DNA from: Obelidium mucronatum
Taxonomy: Eukaryota > Chytridiomycota > Chytridiomycetes > Chytridiales > Chytriomycetaceae
Reading direction: 5' to 3'
Assembly: GCA_025765595.1 (NCBI GenBank)
Contig: JAIVFH010000143.1
Location: 1 to 64,000 of the forward strand
Length of the DNA: 64,000 nucleotides
How positions within the stretch are numbered: position 1 is the stretch's first letter; the number at the start of each line of letters is the position of its first letter. Shown here piece by piece: positions 42,967-55,614 of this stretch. A program made the translations under genes and the position numbers. The notes below the pieces were generated by a model. That model was not told where the DNA came from and ran no database searches. It was given only the letters and a program-made list of their open reading frames with translations.

Positions 42967-44158
42967 ATGGGAGCCCAGCCCAAGCTTGCTGCAGATGGTG
43001 TCACGGTGCTACGCCTGCCAAGTTGAACAACTCAGACTGGGAGGTTTCGGACGCTGTGCGTCTGTTAGCACTGATAAAACAAAACCCGGATTTGACTGGA
43101 AGCATTGCTCGGGGTCTCGATCCCCAGCGGCTTGCTAAATTTCCTGCCGGAATCTTGAAGTCCAAGATTGGCGCGTGTCTCAAAAGACTTAAAGTCAAGC
43201 CGAGTAAGTATATTGCACTTTATTTTTCTTCCAATATATTTGTCTAAATTAGCATTCTAATCACTCAAAACTTACTTTAGATTGGGATCCCATGGTTGAC
43301 AATGCTCCCGTGAACTTATCCTCTGCCAAACGTCGCAAGGTTGTTACCGACGATGACCTAGACGACGAGAACGAAGACAGTCCCGAAGCGCTGATTGCCC
43401 GTAACGATCGCAAAGTGCTTTTGACACCAGCTGAAGTGAAAGAAGATGCTGCTGCCTTTCAAGCTGCGTTCTACAATAATTTGGCCAAGAAAAATGCCGA
43501 GAAAGCCGCCAAGCCTACTTGGGACAAGCCTGCAGTCAAGCCTTCCCACTCTCAAAAGCCCCCCTCGATGCCCCCTGCTTACACTCCAAAGAAACCGGAC
43601 TCCGTGCCATCCAAGAGCCGTGATGACCTGGAGCTGGACATGGGTGACAACCTTCGGCCTCGCTTCCGCCAGGTGGGACCCGGCATTCCGCTTCATGACT
43701 TGGCGTTTTTCAAGGAAGAAGGCAAGTTCTACTACTTGGTCTTCATTTACAACGTTGACGGTATGACAGTCACATTCAACAATCCTCCTGATGGGAAGAC
43801 CCTTGAATGTGTCTACACACCCACTGCCAAGCCAACAACTTTTTATTGCGACAAAAATTTTCCAGTTCAATCCATGCGGAACCAGGCGGTCTATCAGTAT
43901 TTTGCTAATCCCCAACAAGAGCAGTTCAAGTACTACATACAGTTTCCCAACGCTGTGGAGTCAAGCCCAATTGGAGATCCACGCATCTTGACAGAAAAAG
44001 TGGCATTATCAGGTGTTCCCTTTCATTGTCAAACTGGTGACCCTGTTACTATAGTCACTGACCGACCTGGCGGCATGGTGCTCACCTATCGTGTTGCTGG
44101 TCAGAAGAGCGAGATTGTGTTCGGCGGCTTCGGCACTGTAATTCTTGACGAGGACTGA
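42967..44158 (+). CDS. Harbinger second protein: Myb-like domain plus unknown C-terminal domain
   Basis: Two exons are clear. Exon 1 is open in frame from about 42,990 to 43,203 and encodes a Myb/SANT-like helical domain (DWEVSDAVRLLALIKQNPDL, then ILKSKIGACLKRLKVKP). Exon 2 is 43,281-44,158. The ATG at 42,967 lies in a different frame from the Myb block, so the true start, a short upstream intron or a sequencing slip remains unresolved. Exon 2 begins with basic and acidic low complexity (SAKRRKVV, DDDLDDENED), then about 160 residues rich in beta-strand pattern (GKFYYLVFIYNVDGMTVTF, TLECVYTPTAKP) ending GFGTVILDED. In Harbinger elements the Myb-like partner binds the ends and brings the transposase into the nucleus. 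I do not recognise the C-terminal domain. Confidence 0.65.
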
Positions 44159-45336
44159 TTTTTATTCAATAAAGACTGTTTGCGAAATAAATGATATCTT
44201 TATTATTGTCATTAAAATATTTATTTGAATAGTGCATCTTCCAGGGAAAAGTGGTACAAAAAGACTCTGGGGAAACTGTGAGGAATGAATTTTTATGCAA
44301 ACTAATTTGTCTCATCTGAGATTGGATAGCATTGTATGAATATACAATGTGGGACCTATAGGGGTGCAAATGTGTAGGCTGGGCCCAAAAAATATTCTCT
44401 ACACACTAGTGTCCAGATAGCCAGAAAGCCACAGTCTGTTGTCTTCAATTGGTGATAAACAATTGGGGATGGCAATATCATTGGTCTGTCACTGGGTTAA
44501 GAACAAGTTTTGCATGAAATAACAAGAGTTTTGAATCCAGGGACCAACATTGAGAGAGACACCAAAGTGCCACAGCCACCAAAATTTGCAAACCCTATGT
44601 TTGGAATGTCTAGCAGGGAAATCTTATCAAAACAAAGCCAGCAGACTTACTTGGCATGTTTACGTACCTGATAGATTTATAGTCTTGCAGCTGGGCAGAG
44701 GATGTTGAGGTTGGCAACAATTAACATACATTTTTAAGTTTGCAGTTATGTGGAAAATTGGCAAACTTTCTGCAGGCACAAGAGCTCTTTTGCATGTTTA
44801 TTGAATTTAAACTGATTAGAGCTCTGCTTTCTTTACTGCTTTCTCTACACAAGGTAGTTATCCTTGGATAGTAAAGCATTTTACTTGGGGTCTCAGGCCA
44901 GGGGGTCAGTATTATTGGAGGCAGGCTTCTCTCCTACAATCCTAGCTCTATGGCACAGCTCTTACCTCCCTTTGGTCACCACAAGGTTCCCTCTGCTGAT
45001 ACTCAATCCACAATGCCTCTATTGTACCTTTCCAAAAGCAATGAGAAAATCCCAACCATCAACAACTGGTTTATTTAGAGTGAACAGGTTAGGGTTTAAA
45101 ACCACAATGCCTCCATTGTACCATCCCAAAAGCAATGACGGAATTCTGAGAAAATCCCAAGCGTCAACAATTGGTTTACTCAGAGTGAACAAACATGTTA
45201 GGGTTTAGAAGAAAACGGTGTCAATGGGAGGGGAGCCTTGTATGGAGGTGTAATGCAGAATGGAACACACCATGCAGGAATTAACCACTAGTGTACCTAG
45301 TTCAAATACATGGTATGACCTGCACAGCACCACACA

Positions 45337-45409
45337 AGCCCGACGTGGGGGTCGAACCCACAACCTTAAGATGAAGAGTCTTACGCTCTACCGATTGAGC
45401 TAGCCGGGC
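45337..45409 (-). tRNA. tRNA-Lys(CTT) variant A37C, unit 5
   Basis: Anticodon loop CTCTTCA instead of CTCTTAA; the rest matches. Confidence 0.9.
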
Positions 45410-46385
45410 ACATGACCCATTCTATAAATAGATATACAGCAGACAACAATTCCCATGCTCAAATTTCAGCACACGGCCCTGGTTTCTGCAGCTGCTGCTT
45501 TCTCCACAGTCTTGGCAATTGTATTCAATGGAAGTGTTTATTCTGGCAGCAACAGACTTTTGGCATTATGCATTGTGGCACCTTCATATGAAAACCACAC
45601 GCACAGTGCAAGAAGCGGACTTCCATGAATTCCAAAAGCACCATTGTGAACCTGCCTATGAAGGTGCCACAATGCATAATGCAAGAAGCAGACTTCCATG
45701 AATTCCAAAAGCACCATTGTGAACCTGCCTATGAAGGTGCCACAATGCATAATGCAAGAAGCAGACTTCCATGAATTCCAAAAGCACCATTGTGAACCTG
45801 CCTATGAAGGTGCCACAATGCATAATGCAAGAAGCAGACTTCCATGAATTCCAAAAGCACCATTGTGAACCTGCCTATGAAGGTGCCACAATGCATAATG
45901 CAAGAAGCAGACTTCCATGAATTCCAAAAGCACCATTGTGAACCTGCTTTCTTGGCAACATTTTGAAATTTGAAACAAAGAAACCTTGTTGGTTTGGAAA
46001 TGATCATGCTTTCTTCTTTGTGGTAAATGAAAATTCTTTGTGTTTCAAATCACCAGATGAGTACTTTGGCATATCTTTATATTATCTCTGCGCATTTATA
46101 CGTAGTAAACACTGTTCCAAATCACCAGTACTCAAGAACAAACACAAAATGCCAAAAACAGCAGTTTGCTAAAGGTGAATGGTGCAAACCATAAGAAGTA
46201 AGCCAGTGTACCTGCTGGAGGAGTGAAATAATCAGGGAGTTCATCCCAAGAAAAGCATAATAGTCACTGGCAGCATCAGCTTTCCATGTAGCTCCTTACT
46301 AACAGATTAAACAGGGAGATGCAAAGGTTATCTGTCAGTTCTGGATCCATGATCAAATGTGAGAGGGCCATTTCCACATGGCGAA

Positions 46386-46467
46386 GGGCAGATGGCCGAG
46401 CGGTCTAAGGCGTCACGTTAAGGCCGTGATCTATTCGTCGGCGTGGGTTCGAATCCCACTCTGCTCA
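46386..46467 (+). tRNA. tRNA-Leu(AAG) variable-arm variant, unit 5
   Basis: Variable arm CTA-TTCG-TCG; the A to C change breaks the middle pair of its 3-bp stem. Confidence 0.93.
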
Positions 46468-47636
46468 TTTTCAGCCTCAAAAAGCACTTTGACTTTTGTC
46501 CATAATATGCTTGTCATAGGAAACAAGCTGTTGGGTTTTATCAGGGAAAAGTGGTACAAAAAGACTCTGGGGAAACTGTGAGGAATGAATTTTTATGCAA
46601 ACTAATTTGTCTCATCTGAGATTGGATAGCATTGTATGAATATACAATGTGGGACCTATAGGGGTGCAAATGTGTAGGCTGGGCCCAAAAAATATTCTCT
46701 ACACACTAGTGTCCAGATAGCCAGAAAGCCACAGTCTGTTGTCTTCAATTGGTGATAAACAATTGGGGATGGCAATATCATTGGTCTGTCACTGGGTTAA
46801 GAACAAGTTTTGCATGAAATAACAAGAGTTTTGAATCCAGGGACCAACATTGAGAGAGACACCAAAGTGCCACAGCCACCAAAATTTGCAAACCCTATGT
46901 TTGGAATGTCTAGCAGGGAAATCTTATCAAAACAAAGCCAGCAGACTTACTTGGCATGTTTACGTACCTGATAGATTTATAGTCTTGCAGCTGGGCAGAG
47001 GATGTTGAGGTTGGCAACAATTAACATACATTTTTAAGTTTGCAGTTATGTGGAAAATTGGCAAACTTTCTGCAGGCACAAGAGCTCTTTTGCATGTTTA
47101 TTGAATTTAAACTGATTAGAGCTCTGCTTTCTTTACTGCTTTCTCTACACAAGGTAGTTATCCTTGGATAGTAAAGCATTTTACTTGGGGTCTCAGGCCA
47201 GGGGGTCAGTATTATTGGAGGCAGGCTTCTCTCCTACAATCCTAGCTCTATGGCACAGCTCTTACCTCCCTTTGGTCACCACAAGGTTCCCTCTGCTGAT
47301 ACTCAATCCACAATGCCTCTATTGTACCTTTCCAAAAGCAATGAGAAAATCCCAACCATCAACAACTGGTTTATTTAGAGTGAACAGGTTAGGGTTTAAA
47401 ACCACAATGCCTCCATTGTACCATCCCAAAAGCAATGACGGAATTCTGAGAAAATCCCAAGCGTCAACAATTGGTTTACTCAGAGTGAACAAACATGTTA
47501 GGGTTTAGAAGAAAACGGTGTCAATGGGAGGGGAGCCTTGTATGGAGGTGTAATGCAGAATGGAACACACCATGCAGGAATTAACCACTAGTGTACCTAG
47601 TTCAAATACATGGTATGACCTGCACAGCACCACACA

Positions 47637-47709
47637 AGCCCGACGTGGGGGTCGAACCCACAACCTTAAGATGAAGAGTCTTACGCTCTACCGATTGAGC
47701 TAGCCGGGC
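47637..47709 (-). tRNA. tRNA-Lys(CTT) variant A37C, unit 6
   Basis: Loop CTCTTCA. Confidence 0.9.
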
Positions 47710-48691
47710 ACATGACCCATTCTATAAATAGATATACAGCAGACAACAATTCCCATGCTCAAATTTCAGCACACGGCCCTGGTTTCTGCAGCTGCTGCTT
47801 TCTCCACAGTCTTGGCAATTGTATTCAATGGAAGTGTTTATTCTGGCAGCAACAGACTTTTGGCATTATGCATTGTGGCACCTTCATATACCTATGAAAA
47901 CCACACGCACAGTGCAAGAAGCGGACTTCCATGAATTCCAAAAGCACCATTGTGAACCTGCCTATGAAGGTGCCACAATGCATAATGCAAGAAGCAGACT
48001 TCCATGAATTCCAAAAGCACCATTGTGAACCTGCCTATGAAGGTGCCACAATGCATAATGCAAGAAGCAGACTTCCATGAATTCCAAAAGCACCATTGTG
48101 AACCTGCCTATGAAGGTGCCACAATGCATAATGCAAGAAGCAGACTTCCATGAATTCCAAAAGCACCATTGTGAACCTGCCTATGAAGGTGCCACAATGC
48201 ATAATGCAAGAAGCAGACTTCCATGAATTCCAAAAGCACCATTGTGAACCTGCTTTCTTGGCAACATTTTGAAATTTGAAACAAAGAAACCTTGTTGGTT
48301 TGGAAATGATCATGCTTTCTTCTTTGTGGTAAATGAAAATTCTTTGTGTTTCAAATCACCAGATGAGTACTTTGGCATATCTTTATATTATCTCTGCGCA
48401 TTTATACGTAGTAAACACTGTTCCAAATCACCAGTACTCAAGAACAAACACAAAATGCCAAAAACAGCAGTTTGCTAAAGGTGAATGGTGCAAACCATAA
48501 GAAGTAAGCCAGTGTACCTGCTGGAGGAGTGAAATAATCAGGGAGTTCATCCCAAGAAAAGCATAATAGTCACTGGCAGCATCAGCTTTCCATGTAGCTC
48601 CTTACTAACAGATTAAACAGGGAGATGCAAAGGTTATCTGTCAGTTCTGGATCCATGATCAAATGTGAGAGGGCCATTTCCACATGGCGAA

Positions 48692-48773
48692 GGGCAGATG
48701 GCCGAGCGGTCTAAGGCGTCACGTTAAGGCCGTGATCTATTCGTCGGCGTGGGTTCGAATCCCACTCTGCTCA
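48692..48773 (+). tRNA. tRNA-Leu(AAG) variable-arm variant, unit 6
   Basis: Variable arm TCG variant as in unit 5. Confidence 0.93.
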
Positions 48774-49942
48774 TTTTCAGCCTCAAAAAGCACTTTGACT
48801 TTTGTCCATAATATGCTTGTCATAGGAAACAAGCTGTTGGGTTTTATCAGGGAAAAGTGGTACAAAAAGACTCTGGGGAAACTGTGAGGAATGAATTTTT
48901 ATGCAAACTAATTTGTCTCATCTGAGATTGGATAGCATTGTATGAATATACAATGTGGGACCTATAGGGGTGCAAATGTGTAGGCTGGGCCCAAAAAATA
49001 TTCTCTACACACTAGTGTCCAGATAGCCAGAAAGCCACAGTCTGTTGTCTTCAATTGGTGATAAACAATTGGGGATGGCAATATCATTGGTCTGTCACTG
49101 GGTTAAGAACAAGTTTTGCATGAAATAACAAGAGTTTTGAATCCAGGGACCAACATTGAGAGAGACACCAAAGTGCCACAGCCACCAAAATTTGCAAACC
49201 CTATGTTTGGAATGTCTAGCAGGGAAATCTTATCAAAACAAAGCCAGCAGACTTACTTGGCATGTTTACGTACCTGATAGATTTATAGTCTTGCAGCTGG
49301 GCAGAGGATGTTGAGGTTGGCAACAATTAACATACATTTTTAAGTTTGCAGTTATGTGGAAAATTGGCAAACTTTCTGCAGGCACAAGAGCTCTTTTGCA
49401 TGTTTATTGAATTTAAACTGATTAGAGCTCTGCTTTCTTTACTGCTTTCTCTACACAAGGTAGTTATCCTTGGATAGTAAAGCATTTTACTTGGGGTCTC
49501 AGGCCAGGGGGTCAGTATTATTGGAGGCAGGCTTCTCTCCTACAATCCTAGCTCTATGGCACAGCTCTTACCTCCCTTTGGTCACCACAAGGTTCCCTCT
49601 GCTGATACTCAATCCACAATGCCTCTATTGTACCTTTCCAAAAGCAATGAGAAAATCCCAACCATCAACAACTGGTTTATTTAGAGTGAACAGGTTAGGG
49701 TTTAAAACCACAATGCCTCCATTGTACCATCCCAAAAGCAATGACGGAATTCTGAGAAAATCCCAAGCGTCAACAATTGGTTTACTCAGAGTGAACAAAC
49801 ATGTTAGGGTTTAGAAGAAAACGGTGTCAATGGGAGGGGAGCCTTGTATGGAGGTGTAATGCAGAATGGAACACACCATGCAGGAATTAACCACTAGTGT
49901 ACCTAGTTCAAATACATGGTATGACCTGCACAGCACCACACA

Positions 49943-50015
49943 AGCCCGACGTGGGGGTCGAACCCACAACCTTAAGATGAAGAGTCTTACGCTCTACCGA
50001 TTGAGCTAGCCGGGC
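49943..50015 (-). tRNA. tRNA-Lys(CTT) variant A37C, unit 7
   Basis: Loop CTCTTCA. Confidence 0.9.
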
Positions 50016-50997
50016 ACATGACCCATTCTATAAATAGATATACAGCAGACAACAATTCCCATGCTCAAATTTCAGCACACGGCCCTGGTTTCTGCAGCTG
50101 CTGCTTTCTCCACAGTCTTGGCAATTGTATTCAATGGAAGTGTTTATTCTGGCAGCAACAGACTTTTGGCATTATGCATTGTGGCACCTTCATATACCTA
50201 TGAAAACCACACGCACAGTGCAAGAAGCGGACTTCCATGAATTCCAAAAGCACCATTGTGAACCTGCCTATGAAGGTGCCACAATGCATAATGCAAGAAG
50301 CAGACTTCCATGAATTCCAAAAGCACCATTGTGAACCTGCCTATGAAGGTGCCACAATGCATAATGCAAGAAGCAGACTTCCATGAATTCCAAAAGCACC
50401 ATTGTGAACCTGCCTATGAAGGTGCCACAATGCATAATGCAAGAAGCAGACTTCCATGAATTCCAAAAGCACCATTGTGAACCTGCCTATGAAGGTGCCA
50501 CAATGCATAATGCAAGAAGCAGACTTCCATGAATTCCAAAAGCACCATTGTGAACCTGCTTTCTTGGCAACATTTTGAAATTTGAAACAAAGAAACCTTG
50601 TTGGTTTGGAAATGATCATGCTTTCTTCTTTGTGGTAAATGAAAATTCTTTGTGTTTCAAATCACCAGATGAGTACTTTGGCATATCTTTATATTATCTC
50701 TGCGCATTTATACGTAGTAAACACTGTTCCAAATCACCAGTACTCAAGAACAAACACAAAATGCCAAAAACAGCAGTTTGCTAAAGGTGAATGGTGCAAA
50801 CCATAAGAAGTAAGCCAGTGTACCTGCTGGAGGAGTGAAATAATCAGGGAGTTCATCCCAAGAAAAGCATAATAGTCACTGGCAGCATCAGCTTTCCATG
50901 TAGCTCCTTACTAACAGATTAAACAGGGAGATGCAAAGGTTATCTGTCAGTTCTGGATCCATGATCAAATGTGAGAGGGCCATTTCCACATGGCGAA

Positions 50998-51079
50998 GGG
51001 CAGATGGCCGAGCGGTCTAAGGCGTCACGTTAAGGCCGTGATCTATTCGTCGGCGTGGGTTCGAATCCCACTCTGCTCA
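50998..51079 (+). tRNA. tRNA-Leu(AAG) variable-arm variant, unit 7
   Basis: Variable arm TCG variant. Confidence 0.93.
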
Positions 51080-52248
51080 TTTTCAGCCTCAAAAAGCACT
51101 TTGACTTTTGTCCATAATATGCTTGTCATAGGAAACAAGCTGTTGGGTTTTATCAGGGAAAAGTGGTACAAAAAGACTCTGGGGAAACTGTGAGGAATGA
51201 ATTTTTATGCAAACTAATTTGTCTCATCTGAGATTGGATAGCATTGTATGAATATACAATGTGGGACCTATAGGGGTGCAAATGTGTAGGCTGGGCCCAA
51301 AAAATATTCTCTACACACTAGTGTCCAGATAGCCAGAAAGCCACAGTCTGTTGTCTTCAATTGGTGATAAACAATTGGGGATGGCAATATCATTGGTCTG
51401 TCACTGGGTTAAGAACAAGTTTTGCATGAAATAACAAGAGTTTTGAATCCAGGGACCAACATTGAGAGAGACACCAAAGTGCCACAGCCACCAAAATTTG
51501 CAAACCCTATGTTTGGAATGTCTAGCAGGGAAATCTTATCAAAACAAAGCCAGCAGACTTACTTGGCATGTTTACGTACCTGATAGATTTATAGTCTTGC
51601 AGCTGGGCAGAGGATGTTGAGGTTGGCAACAATTAACATACATTTTTAAGTTTGCAGTTATGTGGAAAATTGGCAAACTTTCTGCAGGCACAAGAGCTCT
51701 TTTGCATGTTTATTGAATTTAAACTGATTAGAGCTCTGCTTTCTTTACTGCTTTCTCTACACAAGGTAGTTATCCTTGGATAGTAAAGCATTTTACTTGG
51801 GGTCTCAGGCCAGGGGGTCAGTATTATTGGAGGCAGGCTTCTCTCCTACAATCCTAGCTCTATGGCACAGCTCTTACCTCCCTTTGGTCACCACAAGGTT
51901 CCCTCTGCTGATACTCAATCCACAATGCCTCTATTGTACCTTTCCAAAAGCAATGAGAAAATCCCAACCATCAACAACTGGTTTATTTAGAGTGAACAGG
52001 TTAGGGTTTAAAACCACAATGCCTCCATTGTACCATCCCAAAAGCAATGACGGAATTCTGAGAAAATCCCAAGCGTCAACAATTGGTTTACTCAGAGTGA
52101 ACAAACATGTTAGGGTTTAGAAGAAAACGGTGTCAATGGGAGGGGAGCCTTGTATGGAGGTGTAATGCAGAATGGAACACACCATGCAGGAATTAACCAC
52201 TAGTGTACCTAGTTCAAATACATGGTATGACCTGCACAGCACCACACA

Positions 52249-52321
52249 AGCCCGACGTGGGGGTCGAACCCACAACCTTAAGATGAAGAGTCTTACGCTC
52301 TACCGATTGAGCTAGCCGGGC
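52249..52321 (-). tRNA. tRNA-Lys(CTT) variant A37C, unit 8
   Basis: Loop CTCTTCA. Confidence 0.9.
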
Positions 52322-53159
52322 ACATGACCCATTCTATAAATAGATATACAGCAGACAACAATTCCCATGCTCAAATTTCAGCACACGGCCCTGGTTTCTG
52401 CAGCTGCTGCTTTCTCCACAGTCTTGGCAATTGTATTCAATGGAAGTGTTTATTCTGGCAGCAACAGACTTTTGGCATTATGCATTGTGGCACCTTCATA
52501 TACCTATGAAAACCACACGCACAGTGCAAGAAGCGGACTTCCATGAATTCCAAAAGCACCATTGTGAACCTGCCTATGAAGGTGCCACAATGCATAATGC
52601 AGCGGACTTCCATGAATTCCAAAAGCACCATTGTGAACCTGCCTATGAAGGTGCCACAATGCATAATGCAAGAAGCAGACTTCCATGAATTCCAAAAGCA
52701 CCATTGTGAACCTGCTTTCTTGGCAACATTACTTTGAAATTTGAATTGACAAAGAAACCTTGTTGGTTTGGAAATGATCATGCTTTCTTCTTTGTGGTAA
52801 ATGAAAATTCTTTGTGTTTCAAATCACCAGATGAGTACTTTGGCATATCTTTATATTATCTCTGCGCATTTATACGTAGTAAACACTGTTCCAAATCACC
52901 AGTACTCAAGAACAAACACAAAATGCCAAAAACAGCAGTTTGCTAAAGGTGAATGGTGCAAACCATAAGAAGTAAGCCAGTGTACCTGCTGGAGGAGTGA
53001 AATAATCAGGGAGTTCATCCCAAGAAAAGCATAATAGTCACAGGCAGCATCAGCTTTCCATGTAGCTCCTTACTAACAGATTAAACAGGGAGATGCAAAG
53101 GTTATCTGTCAGTTCTGGATCCATGATCAAATGTGAGAGGGCCATTTCCACATGGCGAA

Positions 53160-53241
53160 GGGCAGATGGCCGAGCGGTCTAAGGCGTCACGTTAAGGCCG
53201 TGATCTATTCGTAGGCGTGGGTTCGAATCCCACTCTGCTCA
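53160..53241 (+). tRNA. tRNA-Leu(AAG), unit 8
   Basis: Standard variable arm TAG, unlike units 5-7. Confidence 0.95.
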
Positions 53242-54410
53242 TTTTCAGCCTCAAAAAGCACTTTGACTTTTGTCCATAATATGCTTGTCATAGGAAACAA
53301 GCTGTTGGGTTTTATCAGGGAAAAGTGGTACAAAAAGACTCTGGGGAAACTGTGAGGAATGAATTTTTATGCAAACTAATTTGTCTCATCTGAGATTGGA
53401 TAGCATTGTATGAATATACAATGTGGGACCTATAGGGGTGCAAATGTGTAGGCTGGGCCCAAAAAATATTCTCTACACACTAGTGTCCAGATAGCCAGAA
53501 AGCCACAGTCTGTTGTCTTCAATTGGTGATAAACAATTGGGGATGGCAATATCATTGGTCTGTCACTGGGTTAAGAACAAGTTTTGCATGAAATAACAAG
53601 AGTTTTGAATCCAGGGACCAACATTGAGAGAGACACCAAAGTGCCACAGCCACCAAAATTTGCAAACCCTATGTTTGGAATGTCTAGCAGGGAAATCTTA
53701 TCAAAACAAAGCCAGCAGACTTACTTGGCATGTTTACGTACCTGATAGATTTATAGTCTTGCAGCTGGGCAGAGGATGTTGAGGTTGGCAACAATTAACA
53801 TACATTTTTAAGTTTGCAGTTATGTGGAAAATTGGCAAACTTTCTGCAGGCACAAGAGCTCTTTTGCATGTTTATTGAATTTAAACTGATTAGAGCTCTG
53901 CTTTCTTTACTGCTTTCTCTACACAAGGTAGTTATCCTTGGATAGTAAAGCATTTTACTTGGGGTCTCAGGCCAGGGGGTCAGTATTATTGGAGGCAGGC
54001 TTCTCTCCTACAATCCTAGCTCTATGGCACAGCTCTTACCTCCCTTTGGTCACCACAAGGTTCCCTCTGCTGATACTCAATCCACAATGCCTCTATTGTA
54101 CCTTTCCAAAAGCAATGAGAAAATCCCAACCATCAACAACTGGTTTATTTAGAGTGAACAGGTTAGGGTTTAAAACCACAATGCCTCCATTGTACCATCC
54201 CAAAAGCAATGACGGAATTCTGAGAAAATCCCAAGCGTCAACAATTGGTTTACTCAGAGTGAACAAACATGTTAGGGTTTAGAAGAAAACGGTGTCAATG
54301 GGAGGGGAGCCTTGTATGGAGGTGTAATGCAGAATGGAACACACCATGCAGGAATTAACCACTAGTGTACCTAGTTCAAATACATGGTATGACCTGCACA
54401 GCACCACACA

Positions 54411-54483
54411 AGCCCGACGTGGGGGTCGAACCCACAACCTTAAGATTAAGAGTCTTACGCTCTACCGATTGAGCTAGCCGGGC
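54411..54483 (-). tRNA. tRNA-Lys(CTT), unit 9
   Basis: Standard sequence with A37. Confidence 0.95.
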
Positions 54484-55532
54484 ACATGACCCATTCTATA
54501 AATAGATATACAGCAGACAACAATTCCCATGCTCAAATTTCAGCACACGGCCCTGGTTTCTGCAGCTGCTGCTTTCTCCACAGTCTTGGCAATTGTATTC
54601 AATGGAAGTGTTTATTCTGGCAGCAACAGACTTTTGGCATTATGCATTGTGGCACCTTCATATGAAAACCACACGCACAGTGCAAGAAGCGGACTTCCAT
54701 GAATTCCAAAAGCACCATTGTGAACCTGCCTATGAAGGTGCCACAATGCATAATGCAAGAAGCAGACTTCCATGAATTCCAAAAGCACCATTGTGAACCT
54801 GCCTATGAAGGTGCCACAATGCATAATGCAAGAAGCAGACTTCCATGAATTCCAAAAGCACCATTGTGAACCTGCCTATGAAGGTGCCAAAATGCATAAT
54901 GCAAGAAGCAGACTTCCATGAATTCCAAAAGCACCATTGTGAACCTGCCTATGAAGGTGCCACAATGCATAATGCAAGAAGCAGACTTCCATGAATTCCA
55001 AAAGCACCATTGTGAACCTGCCTATGAAGGTGCCACAATGCATAATGCAAGAAGCAGACTTCCATGAATTCCAAAAGCACCATTGTGAACCTGCTTTCTT
55101 GGCAACATTTTGAAATTTGAAACAAAGAAACCTTGTTGGTTTGGAAATGATCATGCTTTCTTCTTTGTGGTAAATGAAAATTCTTTGTGTTTCAAATCAC
55201 CAGATGAGTACTTTGGCATATCTTTATATTATCTCTGCGCATTTATACGTAGTAAACACTGTTCCAAATCACCAGTACTCAAGAACAAACACAAAATGCC
55301 AAAAACAGCAGTTTGCTAAAGGTGAATGGTGCAAACCATAAGAAGTAAGCCAGTGTACCTGCTGGAGGAGTGAAATAATCAGGGAGTTCATCCCAAGAAA
55401 AGCATAATAGTCACAGGCAGCATCAGCTTTCCATGTAGCTCCTTACTAACAGATTAAACAGGGAGATGCAAAGGTTATCTGTCAGTTCTGGATCCATGAT
55501 CAAATGTGAGAGGGCCATTTCCACATGGCGAA

Positions 55533-55614
55533 GGGCAGATGGCCGAGCGGTCTAAGGCGTCACGTTAAGGCCGTGATCTATTCGTCGGCGTGGGTTCGAA
55601 TCCCACTCTGCTCA
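55533..55614 (+). tRNA. tRNA-Leu(AAG) variable-arm variant, unit 9
   Basis: Variable arm TCG variant. Confidence 0.93.

Larger units (their letters stand above)
41061..44241. mobile_element. PIF/Harbinger-like two-gene DNA transposon in unit 4
   Basis: 3,181 bp bounded by 22-bp perfect terminal inverted repeats (41,061-41,082 and 44,220-44,241, starting GAAGATGCAC) and the 3-bp target duplicate CAG (41,058-41,060 and 44,242-44,244). Sister units show the empty site. It carries a minus-strand DDE transposase and a plus-strand second protein with a Myb-like N-terminus, the usual gene pair of Harbinger elements. The two genes are divergent, separated by an AT-rich control region at 42,231-42,960. 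Confidence 0.9.
39136..44838. repeat. Array unit 4 (8 monomers), split by a Harbinger-like transposon
   Basis: 5,703 bp, or 2,519 bp after removing the 3,181-bp element and its 3-bp duplicate. Longest minisatellite of the array (about 39,915-40,465). Confidence 0.95.
44839..47138. repeat. Array unit 5 (5 monomers)
   Basis: 2,300 bp; lacks TATACC; carries both tRNA variants. Confidence 0.95.
47139..49444. repeat. Array unit 6 (5 monomers)
   Basis: 2,306 bp; TATACC present; both tRNA variants. Confidence 0.95.
49445..51750. repeat. Array unit 7 (5 monomers)
   Basis: 2,306 bp; same length and diagnostic sites as unit 6. Confidence 0.95.
51751..53912. repeat. Array unit 8 (3 monomers, one shortened)
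   Basis: 2,162 bp. The middle monomer junction reads ATAATGCAGCGGACTTCC, missing five bases, and small insertions break the sequence at 52,730-52,750 (ACATTACTTTG, TTTGAATTGACAAAG). The most diverged unit locally. Confidence 0.95.
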
